This document shows, in pieces, positions 22,629 through 31,393 of a DNA stretch of 64,000 nt. The notes beneath the pieces were generated by a model. It was not told the DNA's origin and did not search any database. It saw nothing but the letters and a program-made list of their open reading frames with translations. The stretch lies in NCBI RefSeq assembly GCF_023206395.1, contig NZ_CP066149.1, forward strand, positions 868,001-932,000, in the 5' to 3' direction. Within the stretch, counting starts at the first letter, position 1. Each line of letters begins with the position of its first letter. The translations under genes were made by a program, and so were the position numbers. The DNA is from Vibrio sp. ED004. GTDB taxonomy: Bacteria > Pseudomonadota > Gammaproteobacteria > Enterobacterales > Vibrionaceae.

Positions 22629-22657
22629 TTTATACCATATTTTGTCTATCTATGGCT
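22629..22657 (-). promoter_or_regulatory. Probable rpsB promoter with GC discriminator
   Basis: On the minus strand TATAAA (22634-22629) is followed directly by the GC-rich GCGCGCCG, typical of stringently controlled ribosomal promoters. A weak -35 (AGCCAT or GCCATA) lies 16-17 bases upstream. Confidence 0.4.
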
Positions 22658-22813
22658 AGAAAAAAATCTAAAAATGGCGACTGCTATACTGATCCCTAAA
22701 GGCAAATTTCCTCTATAAATAGTGTCCCTTTCCAATCACTTCGGTATCAACAAACCGAACATTATTCACTCAGGCTGAGAAGTATCCACCAGCATTGTAC
22801 GGATATGGGAATG

Positions 22814-22841
22814 TTGCGCTAAATTGCTGCACTGATAGAAT
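22814..22841 (+). promoter_or_regulatory. Candidate map promoter
   Basis: TTGCGC (22814-22819) and TAGAAT (22836-22841) are separated by 16 bases, placing a start about 40 bases before the map ATG. Together with the divergent rpsB promoter and leader this accounts for the 457-base gap. Confidence 0.4.
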
Positions 22842-22887
22842 AGCCCCAATATGCACACTTAGGTGCTACCAAATTAAGAGATATGCA

Positions 22888-23766
22888 ATGGCTGTAAAAA
22901 TTAAAACTGCTGAAGAAATTGAAAAAATGCGCGTCGCCGGCAAGCTGGCTTCTGAAATTCTAGAGATGATTGAACCTCACATTCAAGTGGGTACAACGAC
23001 AGAAGAGCTAAACCAAATCTGTCACGAGTACGCTCTAGAAAGAGGCGCATACTCAGCACCACTTGATTACCACGGTTTCCCTAAGTCTATCTGTACGTCT
23101 ATCAATCACATTGTGTGCCACGGTATTCCAGCATCACAAGATGAGACTGGCAGCACTGGTCAATTCAAACCTGCAGTACTAAAAGATGGTGACATTCTTA
23201 ACGTTGATATCACGGTAATCATCCCTGATGACGAAAACGCAGATCTAAGCGTTCGTCCACAAGGTTACCACGGTGACACCTCTAAGATGTTCCTAGTGGG
23301 TGAGGTTTCACCTGCAAACAAGCGTCTGTGCATGGTTGCTCAAGAAGCACTTTACGAAGGCATGCGCCAAGTTAAGCCAGGTGTTCAACTTGGCCAAATC
23401 GGTACTGCTATCGAGAAGTACATCAAAACAAACAACAAGAACAACCCACGTGCGAAGTTCTCTATTGTTAAAGATTACTGTGGTCACGGCATTGGTTCTG
23501 AATTCCACGAAGATCCACAAGTGGTTCACTACAAGAACAGCGATCGCACCGTGCTAAAAGCAGGCATGTGCTTCACTATCGAGCCAATGATCAACGCGGG
23601 TAAGTTTGGCTGTCGTCTTGATGACGAAGATAGCTGGACAGTATACACAGCAGACAGCAAGAACTCGGCTCAATGGGAGCACACTCTGGTTGTAACTGAT
23701 ACTGGTTGTGAAGTACTAACACTGCGCAGCGATGATACAATCCCACGTATCATGAAGAACGCTTAG
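22888..23766 (+). CDS. map: Methionine aminopeptidase, type I
   Basis: It removes the initiator methionine from new proteins using two metal ions. The start at 22888 (MAVKIKTAEEIEKMR, with AAGAG upstream) gives 292 residues; a longer frame from 22795 reads promoter sequence. Metal-binding residues appear in LNVDITV, YHGDTSKMF, GHGIGSEFHEDP and FTIEPM. Compared with E. coli (264) it has two insertions: around DETGSTGQFKPA, and PDDENADLSVRPQ just before YHGDTS. It diverges from rpsB, as in E. coli, and has its own terminator. Confidence 0.95.
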   Translation: MAVKIKTAEEIEKMRVAGKLASEILEMIEPHIQVGTTTEELNQICHEYALERGAYSAPLDYHGFPKSICTSINHIVCHGIPASQDETGSTGQFKPAVLKDGDILNVDITVIIPDDENADLSVRPQGYHGDTSKMFLVGEVSPANKRLCMVAQEALYEGMRQVKPGVQLGQIGTAIEKYIKTNNKNNPRAKFSIVKDYCGHGIGSEFHEDPQVVHYKNSDRTVLKAGMCFTIEPMINAGKFGCRLDDEDSWTVYTADSKNSAQWEHTLVVTDTGCEVLTLRSDDTIPRIMKNA

Positions 23767-23794
23767 TTCACCGAACTGAACTCACCAGCCTTTT

Positions 23795-23827
23795 AAAAAT
23801 ATCCTCGCATCGTCGAGGATATTTTTT
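23795..23827 (+). terminator. map terminator
   Basis: AAAAATATCCTCG pairs with CGAGGATATTTTTT around a six-base loop, 30 bases after the map stop. Confidence 0.85.
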
Positions 23828-23904
23828 ATCCGCTCAATTTCGATTTTCCATCAGCTTCTGTTAAATTGTTTACTATTCTCATTTGCTTGCACGGATAGCA
23901 GACT

Positions 23905-26526
23905 ATGCCTTATCAATGCCCTCTTACGTTCAATGACGAACAAATTGAAATCTGCGAATTAAAAAATCAGCTCGAGATCTTCACGCAGTATCAGAAAAAT
24001 GAATTTCTGAACCACCATCCCGTCACCGATTTGGTTCTATTGCGCTCCGAATACATGGATTTACTTCTCAATCGTTTGTGGGAAAATTTCGGATTCAACA
24101 AACTGCCTCATATTTCACTTGTCGCAGTGGGTGGCTATGGTCGTGGCGAACTGCATCCTTTGTCTGACATTGATATTCTCATCGTCTCGCAAAAAACATT
24201 GCCACCAGCACTCGGCGAGAAAGTCAGCCAATTCATCACCCTACTCTGGGATTTAAGACTCGAAGTCGGCCACGCTGTGCGCACCATTGCCGAATGTCTT
24301 GAGATCGGCATTGATGATTTAACCGTTGCGACCAACCTTCAAGAATCGCGATTGTTGTGTGGCAGTGAAGACACCTTCCAAGAGCTAAAACTGAAGATTC
24401 ACTCCGATTCATTTTGGCCAAGTGAAACCTTCTACAAGGCTAAGATTCAAGAACAGAGAGAGCGTCACGCTCGCTACCACGACACCACTTACAACCTTGA
24501 ACCCGACATCAAATCGACTCCAGGCGGACTCAGAGACATCCATACCCTGAGCTGGGTTGCGCGTCGACACTTCGGTGCGACATCTTTGCTTGAGATGAGT
24601 AAGTACGGCTTTCTAACTGATGCCGAGTATCGTGAGCTCGTTGAGTGCCAAGATTTCCTATGGCGAGTTCGTTTTGCACTGCACATTGAACTGCGCCGTT
24701 ATGACAACCGCCTCACCTTTGCCCATCAAGCTCAAGTCGCTGAACATCTGGGTTATACGGGTGAAGGGAATCATGGCGTCGAGATGATGATGAAGGAGTT
24801 CTACCGAACCCTTCGTCGTGTTGCTGAACTGAATAAGATGCTGCTTAAGCTGTTCGATCAAGCGATCATCAATGGCGGTCAAACCCAAGACGCTGAGGTT
24901 CTCGACGATGACTTCCAACGTCGAGGTTCGTTGATCGAAGCGCGCAAGCCTGCCCTATTCCAAGCAAGACCAGAAACCATTCTCGATATGTTTATCCATA
25001 TCGCCAATGACTCGACTATCGAAGGGGTTAGTCCCCCAACATTGCGACAACTGCGAACAGCACGCCGTCGATTGAACCGATTCCTGCATACCATTCCTGA
25101 AGCTCGTGATAAGTTTATGGATCTAGTTCGTCACCCAAATGCCCTGCACAAGGCCTTTAGCTTAATGCACAAGTTGGGCGTACTCTCGGCGTACTTACCA
25201 CAATGGAGCCAGATCGTTGGTCAGATGCAGTTTGACCTATTCCATGTTTACACCGTGGATGAACACAGTATCCGCCTGCTCAAGCACATCAACCGCTTTG
25301 GTCAAATCGAAAACCACGATAAGCACCCTATCTGTTGTGAAGTGTACCCACGCTTACAGAAGAAAGAGTTGCTGATCCTTGCCGCTATCTTCCATGACAT
25401 CGGCAAAGGCCGCGGCGGAGACCACTCTGAGATAGGTGCAGTTGAGGCTTACTCTTTCTGTATTGAACATGGGCTCTCAAAGCCAGAAGCCAAACAAGTG
25501 GCGTGGTTAGTACAAAATCACCTATTGATGTCAGTAACGGCTCAACGTCGTGATATCTACGACCCAGATGTGATCACCGAATTCGCCAAAAAAGTGCGTG
25601 ATGAAGAATCACTCGAGCTACTGGTTTGTTTAACCGTTGCCGATATCTGTGCGACTAACCCTGAGCTATGGAACAGCTGGAAACGAACCCTGTTAGCTGA
25701 GCTATTCCACTCAACGCAGCGAGCACTGCGCCGCGGCTTGGAAAACCCTGTCGATGTCAGAGATCGTATTCGTCATAACCAACAAATGGCATCAGCACTG
25801 CTACGTAAAGAGGGATTCACCGCTCGTGAAATTGAAGTGTTATGGCAACGCTTCAAAGCCGATTATTTTTTGCGTCACACACATAAACAAATCGCTTGGC
25901 ACTGTGAGCACTTACTTCGCCTAGAAGACCCAAGCCAACCGTTAGTACTGATCAGTAAGAAAGCGACGCGTGGTGGCACAGAAGTGTTCGTTTACTGTAA
26001 AGACCAAGCGGCACTGTTTGCGACCGTAGTTGCCGAACTCGACAGACGTAACTTTAACGTTCACGACGCGCAGGTCATGGTCAGCAAAGATGGTCATGTT
26101 TTGGATACCTTTATCGTATTAGACCAACACGGCGAAGCGATTGATGAAGCAAGACACAAGGCCGTTGCTAAGCATCTGACTCATGTATTGGCTGATGGCC
26201 GACCAACTAAGGTTAAGACACGTCGCACGCCACGTAACTTGCAACACTTTAAGGTCAAAACCTTAGTTGAGTTCCTACCAACCAAGAGCAAGAAGCGCAC
26301 CTTGATGGAGTTAAGAGCTCTTGATACGCCGGGGTTATTGGCTCAAGTAGGTGCAACCTTCGCGGAACTAGACATCAACTTACACGGTGCCAAAATCACC
26401 ACCATAGGTGAGCGAGCAGAGGATTTGTTTATTCTGACCAGTGAAGCCGGTGGAAGACTGTCTGAAGAACAAGAACAGGCGCTACGAGAACGATTAACCG
26501 AGCACGTTTCGGAACTCGCACCTTAG
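23905..26526 (+). CDS. glnD: Bifunctional uridylyltransferase/uridylyl-removing enzyme GlnD
   Basis: This is the glutamine sensor of the nitrogen cascade: it uridylylates PII when glutamine is low and removes UMP when it is high. The protein has 873 residues (E. coli 890). The nucleotidyltransferase motif GGYGRGELHPLSDID is at 76-90, and the helical GlnD domain lies near 200-340. The HD hydrolase motif FHDIGKGRGGDHSE has its HD at residues 497-498. Two ACT domains (about 690-760 and 800-873) bind glutamine in the family. Its target PII is encoded at 597-935. The gene follows map, the conserved order. Confidence 0.96.
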   Translation: MPYQCPLTFNDEQIEICELKNQLEIFTQYQKNEFLNHHPVTDLVLLRSEYMDLLLNRLWENFGFNKLPHISLVAVGGYGRGELHPLSDIDILIVSQKTLPPALGEKVSQFITLLWDLRLEVGHAVRTIAECLEIGIDDLTVATNLQESRLLCGSEDTFQELKLKIHSDSFWPSETFYKAKIQEQRERHARYHDTTYNLEPDIKSTPGGLRDIHTLSWVARRHFGATSLLEMSKYGFLTDAEYRELVECQDFLWRVRFALHIELRRYDNRLTFAHQAQVAEHLGYTGEGNHGVEMMMKEFYRTLRRVAELNKMLLKLFDQAIINGGQTQDAEVLDDDFQRRGSLIEARKPALFQARPETILDMFIHIANDSTIEGVSPPTLRQLRTARRRLNRFLHTIPEARDKFMDLVRHPNALHKAFSLMHKLGVLSAYLPQWSQIVGQMQFDLFHVYTVDEHSIRLLKHINRFGQIENHDKHPICCEVYPRLQKKELLILAAIFHDIGKGRGGDHSEIGAVEAYSFCIEHGLSKPEAKQVAWLVQNHLLMSVTAQRRDIYDPDVITEFAKKVRDEESLELLVCLTVADICATNPELWNSWKRTLLAELFHSTQRALRRGLENPVDVRDRIRHNQQMASALLRKEGFTAREIEVLWQRFKADYFLRHTHKQIAWHCEHLLRLEDPSQPLVLISKKATRGGTEVFVYCKDQAALFATVVAELDRRNFNVHDAQVMVSKDGHVLDTFIVLDQHGEAIDEARHKAVAKHLTHVLADGRPTKVKTRRTPRNLQHFKVKTLVEFLPTKSKKRTLMELRALDTPGLLAQVGATFAELDINLHGAKITTIGERAEDLFILTSEAGGRLSEEQEQALRERLTEHVSELAP

Positions 26527-26707
26527 AAAGCGAATTCAGTCTAAAAGCTGGTTTAATAACCAAATAAGTGTGGGTAAAGATAGAGAGCGATCTTGCCCAC
26601 AACTTACAATCAATTCACAGATATCAACTATCTAGCTCGTCGTTAGACTGCTACATTGATCAAGTCAATTACATAAAAGTATTACATTCATAACCTAGAG
26701 GTCGCTT

Positions 26708-27091
26708 ATGTATCCAAACCTCACTGGCTTAGGTATCCACGAACCTAAACAGATTGAACGTTACTCACTTCGCCAAGAAGCGCACAAAGATATCCTGAAG
26801 ATTTACTTTCGTAAGCAGAAAGGTGAACTGTTCGCGAAAAGCGTTAAATTTAAGTACCCACGACAAGTAAAAAGTGTGCTTGTTAGCGGTGGCAATAATC
26901 AATACAAAGAAGTGACAGAGATTAACCGCAACCTCACTCTTGTGATTGATGAGCTCAACAAGATCACCAAACCGACGCCAACGGCTGAAGTGGATGTGAA
27001 GCAGAAGATCCTTACCGACTTACGCCATCTAGAGAAAGTGGTATCAAGTAAGATCGCTGAGATCGAAGCCGATCTAGAAAAGCTAAAATGA
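26708..27091 (+). CDS. yaeH: UPF0325 family protein YaeH
   Basis: The 127-residue protein is strongly similar to E. coli YaeH, as judged from [35 protein letters not shown] and the C-terminal [21 protein letters not shown]. It has no signal peptide or membrane segment and a charged C-terminal helix; no function is established. It follows glnD with a 181-base gap. In E. coli it also lies in the glnD/dapD neighbourhood. An AGAGG ribosome site precedes the ATG. Confidence 0.9.
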   Translation: MYPNLTGLGIHEPKQIERYSLRQEAHKDILKIYFRKQKGELFAKSVKFKYPRQVKSVLVSGGNNQYKEVTEINRNLTLVIDELNKITKPTPTAEVDVKQKILTDLRHLEKVVSSKIAEIEADLEKLK

Positions 27092-27157
27092 TCCCGCGAC
27101 TAACTATTACTGTTAACTAACCAACATTAGTTATGCCGTTAAGATTATGCAGATACA

Positions 27158-27190
27158 AAAAGGGCTGATATCACTATCAGCCCTTTGTTT
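27158..27190. terminator. Bidirectional terminator between yaeH and truC
   Basis: AAAGGGCTGATA pairs with TATCAGCCCTTT with almost no loop beyond TCAC. A A-run lies on the left and TTTGTTTT on the right, so it serves both converging genes. Confidence 0.8.
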
Positions 27191-27226
27191 TATTCTACTT
27201 CTAAGCTTGCTTAGGTGCGTGTGCTT

Positions 27227-27976
27227 TTAGTTAGACGAGCACGCTTTAGCATCGATTAAGTTGGTGTCCCACTCAAAGGTTTCAAACAACCTTAACCACG
27301 TTTCATCTAGGCTAGCCTTCATGACCAACTCTTCTTTCGTGAAAGGATGAATGAAGCGTAATTCAGACGCATGCAGCAACAAACGGTGCGAATCTAAATC
27401 ATCACGAAACAGTCTATTGTGCTTACCATCACCATGTGAGGTATCACCCACGATTGGGTGTCTTAGGTGAGCCATATGACGACGCAGCTGATGTTTACGA
27501 CCTGTCTTTGGCATCATCTCAACCAAGCAGTAGCGGCTAGTCGGAAAACGCCCCGTTGAATATGGCACTTCAACTTTTGCTAGCGGTTCATAAACTGTCA
27601 CCGCCTCTTGCGCGTCTTTGTCTTCTTTCGCGAACTTATCTGCGATCTTATCCAATTCAACTTTCAGTGCGTAATCGAGCGTATCGCCCTCTTCTATCCA
27701 ACCACGAACAATTGCATGGTAAGTCTTTTGCATCTCATGGTTAGCGAACATTGGCATTACCTCAGAGGCAACCTCACTCGACAGAGCAAACACCAATACG
27801 CCAGACGTTGGGCGGTCTAAGCGATGCAGAGGAAAGACGTGCTGACCAATTTGATCACGCAGTGTTTGCATCACAAATTGAGTCTCGTGTTTATCCAACC
27901 ATGAGCGATGCACTAGCATGCCCGCGGGCTTATTCACCGCGACAAAATACTCATCTTGATAAATGATTTCTAACAT
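27227..27976 (-). CDS. truC: tRNA pseudouridine(65) synthase TruC
   Basis: It modifies U65 in the T stem of certain tRNAs. The start at 27976 gives 249 residues and the conserved MLEIIYQDEYFVAVNKPAG opening, with TAATG coupling to the upstream stop; an ATG at 27985 would overlap yqcC further. The RluA-family catalytic motif HRLDRPTSG is near residue 52; KTGRKHQLRRHMAHLRHPIVGD and LLLHASEL are also intact. The pairing with yqcC is conserved in E. coli. Confidence 0.94.
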   Translation of the reverse strand: MLEIIYQDEYFVAVNKPAGMLVHRSWLDKHETQFVMQTLRDQIGQHVFPLHRLDRPTSGVLVFALSSEVASEVMPMFANHEMQKTYHAIVRGWIEEGDTLDYALKVELDKIADKFAKEDKDAQEAVTVYEPLAKVEVPYSTGRFPTSRYCLVEMMPKTGRKHQLRRHMAHLRHPIVGDTSHGDGKHNRLFRDDLDSHRLLLHASELRFIHPFTKEELVMKASLDETWLRLFETFEWDTNLIDAKACSSN

Positions 27977-28290
27977 TACGCGCATACCTCATCAATGCTC
28001 TGAATCGTCACTAGCAGTTCGGCCTTGTCTGCCTCATTTTTCCATACTTCGCCAAAGTAAGGATGAATCGCGAAGCCCTTTGGTAAGCTCATTTGTGCAT
28101 CCATCATTGCGTTGATCTTCACGATGAAGATCCACTGCAACCACTCTTCAGGTTGTAACGAATCAATCGCGAAAGGTTCAACACTGGCCAGAGCTTCGTC
28201 CGAAGGTGGAACATTACTCCACAGCGAACATTGGCGCATTTGTTGTTCTAATTGTTGAAGTAAAAGAGGTAACTTTGTGGCAGCTGTCAT
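27976..28290 (-). CDS. yqcC: YqcC family protein (DUF446)
   Basis: A small soluble helical protein of 104 residues. The family pattern appears in LLQQLEQQMRQCSLWSNVPPS, PFAIDSLQPEEWLQWIFI and PLPKG-like MSLPKGFAIHPYFGE. No biochemical role is established. It is the first gene of a two-gene unit, its stop overlapping the truC start, which suggests a role linked to tRNA modification, although that is inference. Confidence 0.88.
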   Translation of the reverse strand: MTAATKLPLLLQQLEQQMRQCSLWSNVPPSDEALASVEPFAIDSLQPEEWLQWIFIVKINAMMDAQMSLPKGFAIHPYFGEVWKNEADKAELLVTIQSIDEVCA

Positions 28291-28377
28291 TTTTCACCAA
28301 GTTATTTATCTAGTGACCTTGAAATTGGGGCATAGAGTACCATCTATTTAGGAAAGAAAGTTAGGAGCTTTATTACT

Positions 28378-29418
28378 ATGGAAACGATTCACACGCTCAC
28401 TCAATTACTCAAGAATAGCGGTTGCCAATACGATATCTACGACCTAGGTCGTCGCATTCAGAAGATCGACAACACATTATTCTCTGATGTTGAGCAAGGG
28501 AAACAGCCGTACCCATTTCCACTTCAGAAACAAGCTCACTTAGCCATTAGTTACTGGAACGAACACAAGCAACCTTGGATTTGGTTCCTAAAGTTCAAGC
28601 TGGACGAAAGAGGCCTATTGCATCAAGGCGATGTAGGCAACTTCCTTAAGTTTGTTATCGAAGCGATGGGCACACGTTTAAACGGCGAGATCAGCGAAGA
28701 GCAACAACAAAAGCTGTCTAACAACCCATATACGTTTAAGCCTTCAGAAGACAAGATGGCCGTGTTCCATAGCCAAGTCAGAGCAAGTTTAGACCTGGCA
28801 ACTAGCCAATACTACGAACACGCTCAACACTACTTCACTGGCGAGCTAGGCTGGGACAACTGGAAAACGGTTGGACTTCAAGGCATCACCGATATGTGTG
28901 CTCGCCTAGGCAGCCAACAAAACGGTGTCGCGATTCGCAAAGCATTGAACAAACTGCCATCAGAACCTCTATACGCAACACTAGGGGCGCTTGAGCACAC
29001 GCAAATCAATGACAAGCTGGCTCAACGCTTACAAGAGATGGCTGAAAATGAAATCAACAGCCAAGAACCGGATCTGTTCTTGCTGTCTGCGTTGGTTCGT
29101 GCCCTTTCCGGTGCTGAGCAAAGCACAACGAATGCCGTCATTAACCAAGTTCTGGCGAGCCCACGCTTAAGTCACCAAGAGGTGTTAATTGGTTTGGCTG
29201 GTCGTAGCTGGCACGCACTGCAAGACCCAGCGATTGCTGATCAATTCTTGCTGCGTCTCGCACAAACAGGCAACCAAAACTTGTTCAATCAGTTATTTGC
29301 AGATTTAGTGATGATTCCAACTCTGAGAATGGTATTTTTACCGCTACTGAACTCAAATCCATCACCAGAACTTGCCAACGCACTGGTCGAACTGCAGCAA
29401 GCGGCTAAAGCTAAATAA
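28378..29418 (+). CDS. DUF3549 family protein
   Basis: A 346-residue soluble protein with no signal peptide, opening METIHTLTQLLKNSGCQYDIYD and containing several HEAT-like helical pairs (for example LDLATSQYYEHAQHYF and LALQEMAENE-like segments) in its C-terminal half. I recognise it as the DUF3549 family found in Vibrio and related marine bacteria. No function is known to me. It diverges from yqcC and is followed after 105 bases by another Vibrio-type gene of unknown function. Confidence 0.8.
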   Translation: METIHTLTQLLKNSGCQYDIYDLGRRIQKIDNTLFSDVEQGKQPYPFPLQKQAHLAISYWNEHKQPWIWFLKFKLDERGLLHQGDVGNFLKFVIEAMGTRLNGEISEEQQQKLSNNPYTFKPSEDKMAVFHSQVRASLDLATSQYYEHAQHYFTGELGWDNWKTVGLQGITDMCARLGSQQNGVAIRKALNKLPSEPLYATLGALEHTQINDKLAQRLQEMAENEINSQEPDLFLLSALVRALSGAEQSTTNAVINQVLASPRLSHQEVLIGLAGRSWHALQDPAIADQFLLRLAQTGNQNLFNQLFADLVMIPTLRMVFLPLLNSNPSPELANALVELQQAAKAK

Positions 29419-29523
29419 GAAAAATAGGCTAAATAAGCTCACAAAGAGAGTCACTCTGTCGCTCATCAAAATGCGCAACTATCACAATTGGAATGAAGAG
29501 ATAAAAAAGGAAGTATGGATTAA

Positions 29524-29832
29524 ATGATAGATAACTTATTGGCTATTTTGTTTCTGTGCTTCTTTTGCTTTTTATTTTGGCAGCAGCGCAGGCAATCAGA
29601 GCTTGCGAAGGCTGCCATTGCGAGAAAGTGTAAAGAACTGGACTTACAGTTGTTGAGTGTCGCTTTTAGTGGTCATAAGCTTAAGATGCGCCATGAGTTA
29701 ACCACGATTTGGTGCTGGCATACTGTGTACCAATTTGAGTTTTCAGCGTTAGGTGATGACCTGTACCAAGGCAAACTGACCATGGTTGGCTTCCGCTCTA
29801 TGCGGTTTGAGCTACAGCCTCATAGAATGTAA
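29524..29832 (+). CDS. DUF3301 family small membrane-anchored protein
   Basis: A 102-residue protein with one N-terminal membrane helix (about 4-21, LLAILFLCFFCFLFWQ) and a basic turn (QRRRQS-like) placing the rest in the cytoplasm. A small beta-rich domain follows, with a conserved-looking RHELTTIWCWHTVYQFEFS. I assign DUF3301; no function is known. Its last 35 bases overlap the converging acetyltransferase gene. GGAAG lies upstream; the ATG at 29515 is followed at once by a stop and is not used. Confidence 0.75.
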   Translation: MIDNLLAILFLCFFCFLFWQQRRQSELAKAAIARKCKELDLQLLSVAFSGHKLKMRHELTTIWCWHTVYQFEFSALGDDLYQGKLTMVGFRSMRFELQPHRM

Positions 29833-30316
29833 CGTCACAATACGCGGTATAGCGATATTCATGATAAGGGCCAAACTGATCTTGTTTGGTCTCTTTAAAT
29901 GCAAAGCCGAGTTTTTCTAATAACTTAATAGATGGATTATGACCGACATTGACGGTTGCAACGACATTCGTTAGGTGCTCTTCAAAACACACCAAGCTAA
30001 AGAAAGGTTTTAGTACTTCACTCGCAAGGCCTTTATTCCAGTGTTCTTTATCCAAAATAAAGCCAAGTTCATGCCTGCCCTTTTCAGATGAAATAAAGAC
30101 ATGTCCTAGATATTCGCGAGTTTGGTTATGGATGATCGCACGGCAAAAGCCGACGTTGTCTTGCAGTATTTCTTGAAAAAGGTGCTTCGCAGAGGCAACA
30201 GAATGCGGCCCGTTCATTTCAGCACGATTAATGGGGCAGCAGTTTAACTTAATAAAGTCGAGTTCTAGCTGTTCAGTATAAGGTACCAACAGCGTTCTTG
30301 AGGTTGCTATCGTCAT
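29798..30316 (-). CDS. GNAT family N-acetyltransferase (RimJ/RimL-like)
   Basis: A 172-residue GCN5-related acetyltransferase of the RimJ/RimL type, probably acetylating a protein N-terminus or small amine with acetyl-CoA. YLGHVFISSEKGRHELGFILDKEHWNKGLASEV covers strands 4-5 and the acetyl-CoA pyrophosphate loop; NPSIKLLEKLGFAF is the typical C-terminal motif. Substrate unknown. Its 3' end overlaps the converging DUF3301 gene by 35 bases. The promoter lies between it and the terminator of the Csr RNA. Confidence 0.85.
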   Translation of the reverse strand: MTIATSRTLLVPYTEQLELDFIKLNCCPINRAEMNGPHSVASAKHLFQEILQDNVGFCRAIIHNQTREYLGHVFISSEKGRHELGFILDKEHWNKGLASEVLKPFFSLVCFEEHLTNVVATVNVGHNPSIKLLEKLGFAFKETKQDQFGPYHEYRYTAYCDVTFYEAVAQTA

Positions 30317-30416
30317 AAAACACTCCTTGTGTTGACCATTAGCAGAAAAGCAGATGTCGCGCTCTTAGATGAAAAGCTCTCGACTAAAAAGAGCCTCCTA
30401 GACAGAGAAAGCTTCA

Positions 30417-30897
30417 GAAAAAGAAAAGCCCCGACACCGAAGTGTCAGGGCTAGGGTCTTACTCGCAGCAGTCCGGCTACTAATTAATGCTCCATGCATC
30501 ATCCATAATAGTGGCTGTAATCCTTCAGCTCTTTCCTTTACTTCGCCGTCCTAGCGGTGTCCAATCATCCTGAAAGCTAACAATCCTAGTTAGCGCACAT
30601 CACTTGTTCCGTGAGCGGTGTCCTTTACATCGTCCTGATGCTAATCCAACCCTTTAATCCTAAAGGTGTCCATTGTCATTCCGTTGCAGCTAACTTCCTG
30701 TTAACTGACTGTATCCCTACAATGTCCTTACGCTCCATGCTTGATCACTCAATCCTAAGTAACCAAATCTTCATCCTGAAGATAACCAAATCCTTGGTGC
30801 TTTCCTGTTCCGTGTCAGAATCCTTCCGACAAGGTTTAATTTACGCGATTTAGGATTTCGGACAATAGATTTGCATCACACTTTGAATCCAACCGAG
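30417..30897 (-). ncRNA. CsrB-family regulatory RNA (sequesters CsrA)
   Basis: This otherwise empty stretch contains 28 GGA motifs on the minus strand, many in short hairpin contexts (TTCAGGATGAAG, CTAGGATTGTTAG-like, TTTAGGATTAAAGG). It ends in a strong terminator (stem 30428-30438 with 30443-30453, a UUCG loop, then TTTTCTTTTTC). A TATAAT -10 box lies at 30909-30904, placing the start near 30897 and the length near 480. In Vibrio such RNAs (CsrB, CsrC, CsrD) bind many CsrA dimers and free CsrA targets in metabolism, quorum sensing and virulence. Which of the three paralogues this is cannot be told from the sequence alone. A plus-strand reading frame inside it (30611-30853) is spurious. Confidence 0.9.
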
Positions 30898-30988
30898 TTG
30901 TTAATTATATAAAACATTTAAAATTCAACGCTTTAACAATATGCATATCAATCTCTCTAGACAAGTATTCGTGTTATCTCACAGCCTT

Positions 30989-31006
30989 TGTAAGAGATCT
31001 CTCACA
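30989..31006. promoter_or_regulatory. GacA/UvrY/VarA-type binding site upstream of the Csr RNA
   Basis: TGTAAGAGATCTCTCACA is an 18-bp near-perfect palindrome matching the known upstream activating sequence of csrB-type promoters (TGTAAG-N6-CTTACA class). Its centre is about 100 bases upstream of the predicted RNA start. It also lies about 80 bases before the divergent KfrA-like gene. Confidence 0.8.
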
Positions 31007-31083
31007 CGCCATGGGATGTTTTATGATTCGCTATCATCCACCGGAGCGAGTAAAATGACCAAAGACTAAAAATGGAGGTCAAC

Positions 31084-31371
31084 ATGCTGACAAAAGATGT
31101 TTCTGAAGAGTTGAAATCGGTGCTTGAAGGACTGCAAGCACAAGGCAAAGAGCCGACCGTTGCATTAGTAAAAGCTCGCATGAGTACATCGGTTCCCATG
31201 CCAGCTTTAATCACCACCATCAAGAGCTGGAAAAGTGCGAATCGCGTTCCTAAAGTTGAAGTCGCGACACAAGAAGAGCCAGCACTAGACCGTGTTAGCC
31301 AACTGGAAAAGCAAATCCTAGAACTTACCGCTCGTGTTGCCACGCTTGAAGCTAAGTTAACTGAGCAATAA
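31084..31371 (+). CDS. Small KfrA-like DNA-binding/coiled-coil protein
   Basis: A 95-residue protein in two parts. Residues 1-50 resemble the KfrA N-terminal DNA-binding fold (LEGLQAQGKEPTVALVKARM, then PALITTIKSWK). Residues 68-95 form a leucine-zipper-like coil (VSQLEKQILELTARVATLEAK). The start at 31084 has GGAGG five bases upstream; an ATG at 31072 overlaps that site. It may be a small DNA-binding regulator, but I infer this from pattern alone. It diverges from the Csr RNA and precedes the yaiI-like gene by 22 bases, probably as one operon. Confidence 0.6.
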   Translation: MLTKDVSEELKSVLEGLQAQGKEPTVALVKARMSTSVPMPALITTIKSWKSANRVPKVEVATQEEPALDRVSQLEKQILELTARVATLEAKLTEQ

Positions 31372-31393
31372 GCTAACTGAGAAATAGAACACT

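Noticed and set aside
30611..30853. An 80-codon plus-strand frame in the 750-base gap
   Set aside because: It is antisense to the CsrB-family RNA; its serine/leucine-rich composition comes from the repeated TCC triplets.
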